A stretch of 64,000 bases of DNA, taken from positions 1-64,000 of the forward strand of contig NZ_JAHWXY010000003.1 in NCBI RefSeq assembly GCF_024281235.1. Reading direction: 5' to 3'. This DNA is from Shinella daejeonensis (GTDB lineage Bacteria; Pseudomonadota; Alphaproteobacteria; Rhizobiales; Rhizobiaceae). The notes beneath the pieces were generated by a model, which made no database searches, was not told the origin of the DNA, and saw only the letters and a list, made by a program, of their open reading frames with translations. Position numbers and translations under genes: made by a program. Positions 43,692-52,716 of this stretch are shown in pieces (positions within the stretch are counted from its first letter, which is position 1; each line of letters begins with the position of its first letter).

Positions 43692-44795
43692 TCAGGCTCC
43701 CGTTCGCCTCTTGCCGCCGGCAAAACGGCGCTCCAGCACAACGACCGCCCAGGCGATCAGGGCGACGACGACACCCGCCATCAGGAAGAAACCCGAGGTG
43801 CCGAGAATGGAGCCGACAGTGGCGGACGCCAGATAGAGGACTTCAAGCGCGAAGGCCAGATACGCAAGATAGCGCACCGCGCCGTTGTCACGGCCGGAAA
43901 AGGCGATGCCGGCCAGCGAAACGGCCAATGTGACGATGCCGATCAACAGGCGACCACCGGCGTCGTCATATTCCGCATGCAACGCCAGAAGACCGAGAAG
44001 CAAGACGAGATAGGCGTAGAATGCCGGTGCCGCGCCGGCGCTGCGGGCCAGCGGATGCAACGGCGATTGCGGCAAGGCGGCGGCCAGATAGGCGAGAGCG
44101 CCGCCTGCGGCGATGGCGAGCGCCGTGGAGAGCCACTCATATTCGCCGTAAACGATGGCCAGCCAGGTGACGAGCAACAGATAGGCGAGATGACGGGTTC
44201 GCCGCGCGCCGGTATAGCGAACCAGCAGGATCACCGCCACCGCCATCAGCGGCATGAGCCAGAGCAGCGGCCCCCCGGCGAGGGACGGGGCCGGCCATCC
44301 ATCCGCGCCGGCGACCACGAAGGCGAGAAAGCCCGCAACGGTGGTCAGCGCAGCCGATCGGAAGAGCGCGGCGGCCGTCACCGCGCCGGCAAACCAGACA
44401 AGCATGGCCTGCGCCGCATCGCCGGAAAGATGATACATCTGCCCGACAAGCGAAATCGCCCCGCCAAAAGCAAGCGTTCCGACAACGAGGAGAGCCGCTG
44501 CGGTCCGCTCGAAGCCGCGCGTCTGCAAGACCGCGCCCAGGCCATAGGCGACCCAGATCACCAGCACGATACCGAAAAGCCGCAGGCTGCGCGGGATCGC
44601 CTCCCAGTTCGACGCCACCAGCAGCAGGATTGCCGTCGCCACCAGCAGCGCGGCGATGATGATCAACGTGCGGCCGAGACTGAACGCGCTTTCGCGTGAA
44701 TCATATTCCTCCAGCAGGCGGTCGGACACCGATCCGTCAAGGAGACCCTGCGTCGTCCAGCGCTTCAGGTCGCGTTCAAGCCAGCTTCTATACAT
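43692..44795 (-). CDS. DUF2157 multi-spanning membrane protein
   Basis: 367 residues with an N-terminal cytoplasmic DUF2157 region (LERDLKRWTTQGLLDGSVSDRLLEEYDSRES) and about ten to eleven membrane helices. Family members have no established activity. It is translated immediately before the GDYXXLXY gene, with which it forms a conserved two-gene unit. Upstream lies the non-coding region with the sRNA. Confidence 0.88.
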   Translation of the reverse strand: MYRSWLERDLKRWTTQGLLDGSVSDRLLEEYDSRESAFSLGRTLIIIAALLVATAILLLVASNWEAIPRSLRLFGIVLVIWVAYGLGAVLQTRGFERTAAALLVVGTLAFGGAISLVGQMYHLSGDAAQAMLVWFAGAVTAAALFRSAALTTVAGFLAFVVAGADGWPAPSLAGGPLLWLMPLMAVAVILLVRYTGARRTRHLAYLLLVTWLAIVYGEYEWLSTALAIAAGGALAYLAAALPQSPLHPLARSAGAAPAFYAYLVLLLGLLALHAEYDDAGGRLLIGIVTLAVSLAGIAFSGRDNGAVRYLAYLAFALEVLYLASATVGSILGTSGFFLMAGVVVALIAWAVVVLERRFAGGKRRTGA

Positions 44796-44921
44796 CGTCG
44801 ATCCTGTCTTCGATCCTGCCGGAACGAACGATACAGGCCCGGGAGAAATTCGCCAGCGGGCAAGCGGGGCATGGCATCCTTATCCCCTCTTCGTTGCTTT
44901 CGGACAGGAGAAGAACATGGC

Positions 44922-44936
44922 ATGCGTCAAGCGCAT
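44922..44936. promoter_or_regulatory. Palindrome ATGCGT-N3-ACGCAT, imperfect copy
   Basis: ATGCGT-CAA-GCGCAT; one mismatch from the dyads at 45281 and 45406. It lies about 190 bases upstream of the sRNA. Confidence 0.3.
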
Positions 44937-44952
44937 GGCAACCATGCCCATA

Positions 44953-44962
44953 TTGCACTGCA
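44953..44962. promoter_or_regulatory. TTGCACTGCA box upstream of the sRNA
   Basis: Ten bases identical to 45923-45932 upstream of the second DUF1127 gene. The contained TGCA-C-TGCA dyad suggests a LysR-type half-site arrangement shared by the sRNA and DUF1127 promoters. Confidence 0.35.
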
Positions 44963-45124
44963 CAAATCCCGCTTCCCGTTCTATAAGAAGGGCAACGGAT
45001 CGATGTTGATCCGGCCTTGCATCCGGCGCGGCGTTTCGTTCCAGCGAAGGTCAAGGCAAACGGAGCGGTCGTCCGCGGCATGATGCCGGAAGACCCGATG
45101 GCCGGAAACGGGTATCGACTGAAA

Positions 45125-45248
45125 TTCGCCGCAGCGCCCTCCTCCTCCCAGCGCTGCCGCGATACGATTGGCAACACTTCTCCTCCCGGTTGCCAATCAC
45201 CCTGAACGACGCCCGCCGGACCTCCTCCCCCGGCGGGCGTTGTTGCTT
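45125..45248 (+). ncRNA. Alpha-r14-like (NfeR1-type) trans-acting sRNA
   Basis: Three consecutive hairpins. First GCAGCGC/GCGCTGC (45131-45157) with loop CCTCCTCCTCCCA; second GATTGGCAAC/GTTGCCAATC (45166-45198) with loop ACTTCTCCTCCCG; third a terminator stem CGCCCGCCGG/CCGGCGGGCG (45210-45239) with loop ACCTCCTCCC. Each loop shows a CCUCC anti-Shine-Dalgarno stretch, the hallmark of the rhizobial alpha-r14 family (NfeR1 in Sinorhizobium meliloti), which base-pairs with mRNA ribosome sites. Length about 120 nt fits that family. Start not mapped; no competing gene is convincing. The rest of the 44796-45532 gap holds only the boxes listed here. Confidence 0.75.
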
Positions 45249-45280
45249 TGGCGGACGCCTCTCATCCCGACAGCATGGTT

Positions 45281-45295
45281 ATGCGTACAACGCAT
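45281..45295. promoter_or_regulatory. Palindrome ATGCGT-N3-ACGCAT
   Basis: Perfect dyad ATGCGT-ACA-ACGCAT between the sRNA terminator and the first DUF1127 promoter; same half-sites as 45406-45420. Confidence 0.4.
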
Positions 45296-45400
45296 GGGGA
45301 ACCCGCTTCACCGGCACTCCCCGTCGAGGCGACTCTGGGCAATCTTCAGACTTGTGGCTTTATGCCCGAATTTTAGCCCGAATTTTGCCTGAATTTCTGC

Positions 45401-45420
45401 TTGACATGCGTAAAACGCAT
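45401..45420 (+). promoter_or_regulatory. Promoter -35 element overlapping palindrome
   Basis: TTGACA at 45401-45406 is followed at once by the perfect dyad ATGCGT-AAA-ACGCAT (45406-45420), 113 bases before the DUF1127 start. A regulator bound here would cover the -35 to -10 spacer, so repression is the simple expectation. Confidence 0.45.
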
Positions 45421-45532
45421 AGCTGATCTGCTGCAATATCGCTGTCTTTTTTCGTGCGAAAGCCTATATGTCAATCATCGAAAGCAAAGGCGCGGCGCCC
45501 GGAACGGGAGCCGATCAGGAAAGGGTAGAACC

Positions 45533-45676
45533 ATGAACATTGCACGTTCTTTCAACAACTGGCGCAAGTACCGTCAGACCGTCAACGAACTCGGCCGCAT
45601 GACCGACCGTGAACTCAATGACCTCGGCATTGGCCGCAGCGACATTCCCTACGTCGCACGCAACGCCGTCAAGTAA
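45533..45676 (+). CDS. DUF1127 micro-protein
   Basis: 47 residues, ATG preceded by AGGAAAGGG. RSFNNWRKYRQTVNELGRMTDRELNDLGIGRSDIPYVARNAV is the DUF1127 pattern (W.R.R...L..L.D..L.DIG..R.DI). Such Arg-rich micro-proteins occur in many copies in Rhizobiales; reported links are to phosphate, sRNA-associated and carbon metabolism control and RNA binding. It is followed by its own terminator. A second copy lies at 46013. Confidence 0.92.
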   Translation: MNIARSFNNWRKYRQTVNELGRMTDRELNDLGIGRSDIPYVARNAVK

Positions 45677-45703
45677 GTATCCAGCCTCATCGAAGGCCTC
45701 CTC

Positions 45704-45742
45704 AAACGCCTGCCGGGTCCGCCCGGGAGGCGTTTCTTTTTT
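45704..45742 (+). terminator. Rho-independent terminator of the first DUF1127 gene
   Basis: AAACGCCT-g-CCGGG pairs with CCCGG-g-AGGCGTTT around a TCCG loop, followed by CTTTTTT. Confidence 0.9.
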
Positions 45743-45922
45743 GTCGGATTATGCTGCATCGCACAATGCGACACGCGCCACTCGGCGGGATAGCGACAGT
45801 CTTTCGTCAAGATGGCGCAAACCGCTGAAATAATGCCGCTTTCCGGCCATCGGCAGGCACCCGCAGACGCTGCCTCTTTTTCGATCCTTCTTATGCACAA
45901 ATGCATGGCAGATGTATTTATT

Positions 45923-45932
45923 TTGCACTGCA
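45923..45932. promoter_or_regulatory. TTGCACTGCA box upstream of the second DUF1127 gene
   Basis: Identical to 44953-44962, 81 bases before the start codon. A further ATGC-type dyad, ATGCA-CAAA-TGCAT, lies at 45893-45906. Confidence 0.35.
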
Positions 45933-46012
45933 TTTAAGCGCCTGTTTGAGGTAGATAGACATCAACGACCGGTGCGCCTGAAGACCGGTCCAACTTTCCG
46001 AGGAGACCTGTC

Positions 46013-46156
46013 ATGAACCCCATTCGCATCGCCAAGAACTGGATCAGCTACCGCCGCACCCTGAACGAGCTCGGCAACCTGTCGAACCACGCTCTGTCGG
46101 ACATCGGCCTGACCCGCCACGACATCCGCGACATCGCTTCCCGCTCCTTCCGCTAA
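46013..46156 (+). CDS. DUF1127 micro-protein, second copy
   Basis: 47 codons plus stop, with AGGAG at 46001-46005. The product [46 protein letters not shown] is typical DUF1127, and the same length as the copy at 45533. The two share the W.xYRxTxNELG core but differ enough to be old paralogues. A terminator follows at 46214, so it is monocistronic. Regulation probably involves the TGCACTGCA-type box upstream. Confidence 0.92.
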   Translation: MNPIRIAKNWISYRRTLNELGNLSNHALSDIGLTRHDIRDIASRSFR

Positions 46157-46213
46157 GACCGCCGTCGAAATTCGACGCTGCGGCCCGAAGCGGAAATGCG
46201 CGAAGGATGCTTC

Positions 46214-46239
46214 AAACGGCACCCACCGGTGCCGTTTTT
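46214..46239 (+). terminator. Rho-independent terminator of the second DUF1127 gene
   Basis: AAACGGCACC (46214-46223), loop CACC, GGTGCCGTTT (46228-46237), then a T tract. It lies upstream of trmFO, isolating the micro-gene. Confidence 0.88.
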
Positions 46240-46287
46240 GATTCCGGGAGATGGAAAGTCCGACGCCATCGTGGTAACCACCCCGAC

Positions 46288-47697
46288 ATGACGAATACCC
46301 CTTCCCAAAAACCTGTCCATGTCATCGGCGGCGGGCTTGCCGGCTCGGAAGCCGCATGGCAGATCGCCCGCAGCGGACTTCCCGTGGTCCTTCACGAGAT
46401 GCGCGGCGTGCGCGGCACGGATGCGCACAAGACGGACGGCCTTGCGGAACTCGTCTGTTCCAACTCCTTCCGCTCCGATGACGCCACCAGCAACGCCGTC
46501 GGCGTCCTGCATGCGGAGATGCGGCTTGCGGGCTCGCTCATCATGCAGGCGGCGGACGCCAACCAGGTTCCCGCCGGCGGCGCGCTCGCCGTCGACCGCG
46601 AAGGCTTTTCCGCCGCCGTCACCGCCGCGCTTGAAGCCCATCCGCTGATCAGCATCTCGCGCGAAGAGGTGACCGGCCTGCCGCCGGAAGACTGGGACCA
46701 GGCGATCATCGCCACCGGCCCGCTTACGGCGCCGTCGCTGGCGGCGGCGATCCAGGAGCGCACCGGCGCCGATTCGCTCGCGTTCTTCGACGCCATAGCG
46801 CCGATCATCCACACGCACAGCATCGACATGTCCGTCTGCTGGAATCAATCGCGCTACGACAAGGTCGGGCCGGGCGGAACGGGCAAGGACTATATCAACT
46901 GCCCGCTGGACGAAGCGCAGTACAATACCTTCATCGACGCACTGCTTGCCGGCGACACGACAGGCTTCAAGGAGTGGGAGGGCACGCCCTATTTCGATGG
47001 CTGCCTGCCGATCGAAGTCATGGCCCAACGCGGACGCGAGACGCTGCGCCACGGGCCGATGAAGCCGATGGGCCTCACCAACGCGCACAATCCCACGGTC
47101 AAGCCCTATGCGGTCGTGCAACTTCGCCAGGACAACGCCCTTGGCACGCTCTACAATATGGTCGGTTTCCAGACGAAGCTGAAATATGGAGCGCAGGCGG
47201 AAATCTTCCGGCTGATCCCCGGGCTTGAAGATGCCGAATTCGCCCGTCTCGGCGGTCTCCATCGCAACACCTATATCAACTCCCCGGCACTGCTCGATCG
47301 TACGCTCACCCTGAAGGGGCGACCGGGTCTTCGTTTCGCAGGGCAGATCACCGGTTGCGAAGGCTATGTGGAGAGCGCCGGCATCGGGCTTCTGGCGGGC
47401 CGTTTCGCCGTCGCGGAACGCCAGGGCGAGACGCCCGCGCTACCGCCGGAAACGACGGCTTTCGGAGCGCTGCTCGGCCATATCACCGGCGGCCATATCA
47501 TTTCCGACGACGAGCCGGGCAAGCGCTCCTTCCAGCCGATGAATATCAATTTCGGTCTGTTTCCGCCGCTGGAAGCAGGTGTGATCACCAAGCCGGAAGG
47601 AATGAAGCGCTTCCGTGGAAAGGACAAGGCGCTCGCCAAGAAGCAGGCGACAGCCGCCCGCGCGCTTGCCGACTGCGCCCGCTGGCTCGGCCTCTGA
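46288..47697 (+). CDS. trmFO: Folate/FAD-dependent tRNA (uracil-54-C5)-methyltransferase
   Basis: 469 residues. The N-terminal FAD motif is [16 protein letters not shown], followed by [20 protein letters not shown], and the C-terminal [14 protein letters not shown] block, all diagnostic for TrmFO (formerly Gid). It makes ribothymidine at tRNA position 54 using methylenetetrahydrofolate. The ATG at 46288 is chosen since the homology begins at PVHVIGGG; an earlier in-frame ATG lies inside the DUF1127 terminator. It appears monocistronic. Confidence 0.96.
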   Translation: MTNTPSQKPVHVIGGGLAGSEAAWQIARSGLPVVLHEMRGVRGTDAHKTDGLAELVCSNSFRSDDATSNAVGVLHAEMRLAGSLIMQAADANQVPAGGALAVDREGFSAAVTAALEAHPLISISREEVTGLPPEDWDQAIIATGPLTAPSLAAAIQERTGADSLAFFDAIAPIIHTHSIDMSVCWNQSRYDKVGPGGTGKDYINCPLDEAQYNTFIDALLAGDTTGFKEWEGTPYFDGCLPIEVMAQRGRETLRHGPMKPMGLTNAHNPTVKPYAVVQLRQDNALGTLYNMVGFQTKLKYGAQAEIFRLIPGLEDAEFARLGGLHRNTYINSPALLDRTLTLKGRPGLRFAGQITGCEGYVESAGIGLLAGRFAVAERQGETPALPPETTAFGALLGHITGGHIISDDEPGKRSFQPMNINFGLFPPLEAGVITKPEGMKRFRGKDKALAKKQATAARALADCARWLGL

Positions 47698-47713
47698 CGC
47701 AGGAAACGCAGGC

Positions 47714-48136
47714 TCAATCCGCAGGCCGCGCCATGAAGCTGCCGAGCAGCCACAGCGACACTTCCGCCGCATCCCCTGCCGTGCGGAACTCGAAGACGCC
47801 GCCTTCGAAACCCCGATTGGCGAAAGCGACCGACAGACGTCGCTCGTCGACCGCCTCGACATGAACCGTGCCGGGTTCGATCAGATGACAGGTGAAATGA
47901 TGGCTGCCAGCACGCATGCAGCCGGCCTTTCCATCATGCAACCGCAGGAAAATAACGCGCCCGTCCGCCGTGGAAACGACGGCGCGGATCGCTTCACCCG
48001 GAAAAGCGCGGCCGAATTCAAGAATGGCGGCCCCGGTCTCCTCGCCGCCGTCGACGGCGCGGCGGCGGCTGCGCAAGCGGAGTTGCAGGACCACCACAGC
48101 GACGATCAGGCAAAGAGCAACGACGGTCCACAGCAT
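47714..48136 (-). CDS. Membrane-anchored protein of unknown function
   Basis: 140 residues with an N-terminal membrane helix (LWTVVALCLIVAVVVLQL) then Arg-rich LRSRRR and a soluble domain (FGRAFPGEAIRAVVSTADGRVIFLRLHDGKAGCM, FECRT-like end EFRTAGDAAEVSLWLLG). The length and composition look like a real conserved rhizobial gene, but no family is recognised. Convergent with trmFO (16-base gap). The stretch 48137-48365 upstream shows nothing recognisable. Confidence 0.7.
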   Translation of the reverse strand: MLWTVVALCLIVAVVVLQLRLRSRRRAVDGGEETGAAILEFGRAFPGEAIRAVVSTADGRVIFLRLHDGKAGCMRAGSHHFTCHLIEPGTVHVEAVDERRLSVAFANRGFEGGVFEFRTAGDAAEVSLWLLGSFMARPAD

Positions 48137-48365
48137 GACACGACTTTCCTCAAGGGGCGAAACGGCCCGCGGCAGAAACGCCGCCTATTCTAGCATCTAT
48201 CGATCGAGGCTTGCGCCAGTTTTACGACGCTGATTACAAAACCGTCATCCGCCGGAATATTCCAGATCGCGATGCGTTCGATCCGGATCGGTCTGAACGC
48301 CGCGAAATCGCGTCCAAGGAGACAAAGCGGGATGCGAGCGGAAAACCGCTTCGCGCTTCTCGTAA

Positions 48366-49223
48366 TCAGAATCGCCCGCTGCGCGCCGCCCGCCACAGGC
48401 GCCACTGCCGACGCCACTGGGGCGATTGCAGCGACACATCGAGCGTATCCGCTCCGGCCTGTTCCGCCCGTTCGAAAATAGCGGATACGAGCGCAACCGG
48501 CAGGAAGGCGGGAAAATTACCGGGGGAAACGGTTCCCGCCGCCGCTTTCGCCTTTGCAAGATGGTCGCGGCCGAAGCCGACGAAAGCCTCGACGGCCCGC
48601 GCCGCGGCGGGGCGGTCGCTGCCGGAAAGCAGCGCTTCGCGCGACAGGCCGGTCGCCGACAGGAGATCGGCGGGCAGATAGACCTGTCCGCGCCGGCGAT
48701 GCAGCGGCAGGAGCAGAAGCAGCCCCGCCACGGTCTGGGCAACGCCGGCATGGCCGGCCGCGACGGCGGAGGCCGCCGCCTTCGCCGGATCGAGCACGAG
48801 GCTTGCAAGCTGGATCAGCGCCGAGGCCGTCTCGCCGGCATAGCCCTCCAGCGCGGAGCGGCTTTCCATCGGATCGTCATAAAGATCGAAGATGCGGGCC
48901 TCGATCATATCGAGGAGCACCCCGACCGGAAGACGATTTTCCTCGATACAATCGACAAGGCCGGCGGCGAGCGGATTGGCCATGGCTTCCCCCCTGCCCT
49001 TGCCTTCCAGCATCTCGCGCCACCATTGCAGGCGGATTTCGCCGGGAAGCGGCTCGCGCGCGATCTCGCGCACCCGCGCGATCTCCGCATGGAAGGCATA
49101 GAGGGCGGCAAGCGCGCCGCGCCTGTCGGCGGGCGCAAGCAGGCAGGCGAGATAACGGTCGCGATCCGTGTCGCGCAATGTCGCAAGGCAATGCGCGTAA
49201 TGGGTCTGTCTGTCATCGGTCAC
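48366..49223 (-). CDS. Squalene/phytoene synthase-family protein (NDUFAF6-like)
   Basis: 285 residues with the trans-isoprenyl diphosphate synthase head-to-head fold: RRGALAALYAFHAEIARVRE, GEIRLQWWREML, DLYDDPM, FVGFGRDHLAKAK. The first Asp-rich motif (DxxxD) that binds substrate in real phytoene/squalene synthases is replaced by HAEIARVRE, as in mitochondrial complex I assembly factor NDUFAF6. A catalytic prenyl transferase role is therefore doubtful. It lies directly downstream of the Mth938-like gene, whose mitochondrial relative is NDUFAF3. Confidence 0.85.
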   Translation of the reverse strand: MTDDRQTHYAHCLATLRDTDRDRYLACLLAPADRRGALAALYAFHAEIARVREIAREPLPGEIRLQWWREMLEGKGRGEAMANPLAAGLVDCIEENRLPVGVLLDMIEARIFDLYDDPMESRSALEGYAGETASALIQLASLVLDPAKAAASAVAAGHAGVAQTVAGLLLLLPLHRRRGQVYLPADLLSATGLSREALLSGSDRPAAARAVEAFVGFGRDHLAKAKAAAGTVSPGNFPAFLPVALVSAIFERAEQAGADTLDVSLQSPQWRRQWRLWRAARSGRF

Positions 49224-49241
49224 GGTGCAACCGTCTTTCCT

Positions 49242-49628
49242 TCAAACGGCCACGAGGGCGGCGGCGACCGCCCGGTTTTCCGCCAGCAGAACATTGAACG
49301 TCCGGACGGCCGCCCCCGTGCTCATGGGATCGGACCGGACGCCGCGCTGCTTCAGCGCGGCGCGGATTTCCGCCGACAGCGGCCGGATTTCCATCCCGGT
49401 TCCCACCAGCAGCACCTCGATCTGCTCCGCTTCGTCAAGCACACGCTGCAAGGCGGCAACCGTCAGGGGTTCATCCGCTGCGACAGCCCAGCCGTGAATG
49501 CCCGAGGGCAGACAGAGGATGGAGCCGCGATGCGACATGTCGGCGAAACGGAAGCCGCCATTGCCATAGGCGTCGATGGGCGCGCGACCCGGAAAATGCG
49601 CGTCCCGGATTTCTATACCCCTAGCCAT
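49242..49628 (-). CDS. Mth938-like domain protein (NDUFAF3-like)
   Basis: 128 residues: FRFADMSHRGSILCLPSGIHGW, then EQIEVLLVGTGMEIRPLSAEIRAAL and TGAAVRTFNVLLAENRAVAAALVAV, the pattern of the Mth938/DUF498 family. The mitochondrial member NDUFAF3 assists complex I assembly, and its bacterial relatives are characteristically beside secDF. The ATG at 49628 overlaps the secDF stop by eight bases, so it is co-translated with it. Confidence 0.9.
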   Translation of the reverse strand: MARGIEIRDAHFPGRAPIDAYGNGGFRFADMSHRGSILCLPSGIHGWAVAADEPLTVAALQRVLDEAEQIEVLLVGTGMEIRPLSAEIRAALKQRGVRSDPMSTGAAVRTFNVLLAENRAVAAALVAV

Positions 49629-52113
49629 GCGACACTGAAGCCTCCGTTGCGCCCTTGCCACCCTTGCCCGGGCGATAGGTCTCCGGCCGAAGCCGGAACA
49701 GGATGAGAATGGGACCGGCGATATAGATCGAGGAGAGCGTCCCGATCGCGACCCCGACGAGAAGCGTCAGCGCGAATGTCCGTACGGCCTCGCCGCCGAA
49801 CGCCGCGAGTGCGGCAAGCGCCAGCAGCGTGGTGATCGACGTCAGCATGGTGCGCGACAGCGTCCTGTTGATCGCGTCGTCGATCAGGATGGGCAGCGGC
49901 ATGCGGCGGAAAAGCCGCAGGTTCTCGCGGATGCGATCATAGACGACCATCGTATCATTGAGCGAATAGCCGGCGACCATGAGGATCGCCGCCACCGCGC
50001 CGATGTTGAACTCGATGCCGGCAAGCGCGAGGAAGCCAAGCATGAAGAAAACGTCATGGGCGAGTGAAATGATCGCCCCGATGGCGAAATGCCATTCGAA
50101 ACGCACCCATATATAAGCGACCAGCGCCAGCAGGCCGACCCCCAGGCCGAGGGTGGCCGCCCGGATCAATTCGCCGGAGATGGCGGGGCCTACCACGTCC
50201 ACGCGCCGCAGATCGTAGTCGTCCTCCAGTTCGCCGCGCGCCACCAGCACCGCGGTCTGTTCGGCGTTTTCGCCTTCGCCCTGCGCCGCGAGCCGCACGA
50301 GGGCGCGCGAGGCGGGGCCATGCCGCTCGACGCTCAGCACGTCCAGTCCCGTATCGGAAAGTGTCGCCGCGATGCCGTCGAGATCCGCCGTTCCCGCCTT
50401 GGCCTGCACCTCCAGCGCCGCGCCACCGGTGAAATCGATGCCGAGACCGAGTTTTCCCGAAACGAGCAGGCCGGCGACGGCAAGCGAGCAGACGGCCACC
50501 AGCAGGAAGACGAGGTTGCGCACCGCCATGAAGCGCAGGTTGAGACGGTCGAACAGGCCCGAGCGAACGCCTTTCGGCAGATGATCCGCACCCTTGCGGC
50601 GAAGCCAGGCGCGCACCATGGCCTGCGTCGGCCCGAAGGTCGTGAACAGCGTGGCGAGAAGGCCGACCCCGACCGCCTGCGCGAAAGCCTGCACCGGGGG
50701 GGCGGACAGGAAGAACAGGACGGCGACGGCGATCAGCATGGTCGCCCCGGCATCGAGCACCGTGGCCCGGGCGCGGCCGAATCCGCCGTCGAGCGCCTGC
50801 GCAAGCGAGCGTCCGCCCTTCAACTCCTCGCGAATCCGCTCGAAGATGAGCACGGCGGCATCGACCGCCACGCCGACCGACAGAACGATGCCGGCGATCA
50901 TCGAAAGCGAGAGCGGCGCGCCGGCGAGCGTGAGCACCGCGAAGATGAGCACAAGGTTGAAGATCAACGAAAGCGAGGCGATCAACCCGAGTGCGCCGTA
51001 AAAGACGACCATGACCGCCACCACGGCAAGCACCGCGGCGACCACCGCCAGCACGACGGAGCCGACGGACGCCTTGCCGAGCACGGGCTCGATGGAGCGC
51101 TCCTCGATGATCGTCAGCGATGCGGGAAGCGCGCCGCTGGCAACGACGCGCGCCAGATTGGCCGCGCCCTCCGCGTCGAAGTCGCCGGTCAGCGTGCCGG
51201 TTCCATCCGCGTTGACGCCGCGCACGTCGGCGGTCGAGATCACCTGGTCGTCAAGCACGATGGCGATCGACCTGCCGGGATTGTCGCGGGTGAAGGTTTC
51301 CAGCCTTGCGGCCGCTTCCGGATTCAGGCGGAAATCGATGCCGGGTCCGCCACCGATCGCCGGCACGGCCGATGCGATATCGGCAACGGTGAAGAGCGCA
51401 TCGCGAGCGAGAAGATAGCCGACGGGCGGCTCACCGGTCGAATAGAGGACCTCCGTCCCCTCCGGCGCGCCTTGTTCGATCGCCTTATTGGCCGGCATGC
51501 GCGTATCGACCAGATGAGCGGAGAGCTGCCCTCGCTGCGCGAGCAGGTCCTTGACCCGCTGCGGATCGGCAAGACCCGGCATCGAGATCGCGAGGCGGTC
51601 GCCAGACCGTCGCTCCACGGAGAGATCGGGGATCGCCAGCGTCTCGATCCGGCGGCGTACGGCGTCGAGGGAAAGGACGGCCGCCTCGTGCACCGCCGCA
51701 TCGATCGCGCTTGCGGGCAGTGCGACGCGGAACTGGCCGGGCGCGCTTTGGCTCACCGTACCGATGCCGCCGGCCGCCAGCGTTTCCTGCGCGGCCGTCG
51801 TCTGGTCCGCCGCCGTCACCGTGACGCTCACCGCGCCGTCCGCACCGTAAAGGCCGGCGTAGGGAATGCCGGCAGCCCGCAGTGTCCTGCCGGTCTTCGC
51901 GACCGCCGCTTGCAGTTGGTCCGCCGCCACATCGGCGCGGGAGACTTCAAGGGTCAGGCGCGAACCGCCGACGAGATCGAGACCGGGCTGGAGCCGGCGG
52001 GAATGGAGTGCGCCTGCGAGATTTCCCGGCAGCAGCGAGGGCAGAAGAACAGCAAGGCCCGCCACGAGGACGAGCCAATAGAACGGAGTTTGCCAGCGGG
52101 CGGTTTTCTGCAT
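49621..52113 (-). CDS. secDF: SecDF fused protein-export membrane protein
   Basis: 830 residues, SecD (about 1-530) and SecF (about 545-815) in one chain, each with one N-terminal helix and five C-terminal helices. SecD: PGLDLVGGSRLTLEV, then periplasmic P1, and SIAGIVLSVGVAVDAAVLIFERIREEL. SecF: GIDFTGGAALEV, SLAHDVFFMLGFLALAGIEFN and GYSLNDTMVVYDRIREN. It uses proton motive force to complete Sec-dependent export. The start is MQKTARWQ; the longer reading upstream overlaps the yajC region. It is followed by the Mth938-like and squalene-synthase-like genes. Confidence 0.96.
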   Translation of the reverse strand: MQKTARWQTPFYWLVLVAGLAVLLPSLLPGNLAGALHSRRLQPGLDLVGGSRLTLEVSRADVAADQLQAAVAKTGRTLRAAGIPYAGLYGADGAVSVTVTAADQTTAAQETLAAGGIGTVSQSAPGQFRVALPASAIDAAVHEAAVLSLDAVRRRIETLAIPDLSVERRSGDRLAISMPGLADPQRVKDLLAQRGQLSAHLVDTRMPANKAIEQGAPEGTEVLYSTGEPPVGYLLARDALFTVADIASAVPAIGGGPGIDFRLNPEAAARLETFTRDNPGRSIAIVLDDQVISTADVRGVNADGTGTLTGDFDAEGAANLARVVASGALPASLTIIEERSIEPVLGKASVGSVVLAVVAAVLAVVAVMVVFYGALGLIASLSLIFNLVLIFAVLTLAGAPLSLSMIAGIVLSVGVAVDAAVLIFERIREELKGGRSLAQALDGGFGRARATVLDAGATMLIAVAVLFFLSAPPVQAFAQAVGVGLLATLFTTFGPTQAMVRAWLRRKGADHLPKGVRSGLFDRLNLRFMAVRNLVFLLVAVCSLAVAGLLVSGKLGLGIDFTGGAALEVQAKAGTADLDGIAATLSDTGLDVLSVERHGPASRALVRLAAQGEGENAEQTAVLVARGELEDDYDLRRVDVVGPAISGELIRAATLGLGVGLLALVAYIWVRFEWHFAIGAIISLAHDVFFMLGFLALAGIEFNIGAVAAILMVAGYSLNDTMVVYDRIRENLRLFRRMPLPILIDDAINRTLSRTMLTSITTLLALAALAAFGGEAVRTFALTLLVGVAIGTLSSIYIAGPILILFRLRPETYRPGKGGKGATEASVSHG

Positions 52114-52207
52114 CGCGGTCTCGACTAACCTGGCGCCGGCGCCGGTTGAAAACCTGACGGTTTCCGACCGGCCGCAGCCTGCGCCGCAGCCGGACGGGAG
52201 ATCGGAC

Positions 52208-52540
52208 TTATTCCTTGACGGGCTCGCCCTTGACGCGGACCTCGCTGACGCCGCTGCGCACAACGCGAACCTTCACGCCTTCCGCGATTTCCACTTCCAG
52301 TTCGCCATCATCGACGACCTTCGTCACGCGGCCCAGAAGACCGCCGGCCACGACCTGATCGCCGCGACGGATATTTTTCAGAAGTTCCTCGCGGCGCTTC
52401 ATGGCCGCGCGCTGCGGGCGGATGATGAGGAAGTACATCACCACGAAAATCAGCAGGAACGGAAGAACCGACATGAGAATGTCGGCGCCGCCGGCCGCTC
52501 CGCCGGGTGCCGTCTGGGCGAAAGCCTCGGTTATGAACAT
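52208..52540 (-). CDS. yajC: YajC, accessory subunit of the Sec translocase
   Basis: 110 residues with one membrane helix (ADILMSVLPFLLIFVVMYFLIIRPQ) and the IIRPQRAAMKRREELLKNIRRGDQVVAGGLLGRV core. Two ATGs are adjacent; the second (52540) has AGGAG at a better distance. YajC binds SecDF, which follows 94 bases downstream in the same direction. Confidence 0.95.
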   Translation of the reverse strand: MFITEAFAQTAPGGAAGGADILMSVLPFLLIFVVMYFLIIRPQRAAMKRREELLKNIRRGDQVVAGGLLGRVTKVVDDGELEVEIAEGVKVRVVRSGVSEVRVKGEPVKE

Positions 52541-52716
52541 CATATACTCCTGGAGATCGTTGATCGTCTGGCCGAGGCCGTTTCGGTTGCCGGAATATAG
52601 GCAAGCAGGGGCCGATTGCAACACACGCGTGCCGGAAAGCCGTGGTTTTCAAACGCTTTCCCCTTCCCCACGACCGCCCGGACATGCTACCCGGCGGGCA
52701 ATACAGGAGGAAGACC

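Noticed and set aside
50089-52128. 679-codon plus-strand open frame opposite secDF
   Set aside because: SecDF motifs are unambiguous; the opposite frame is Arg/Asp/His-rich shadow sequence without domains.
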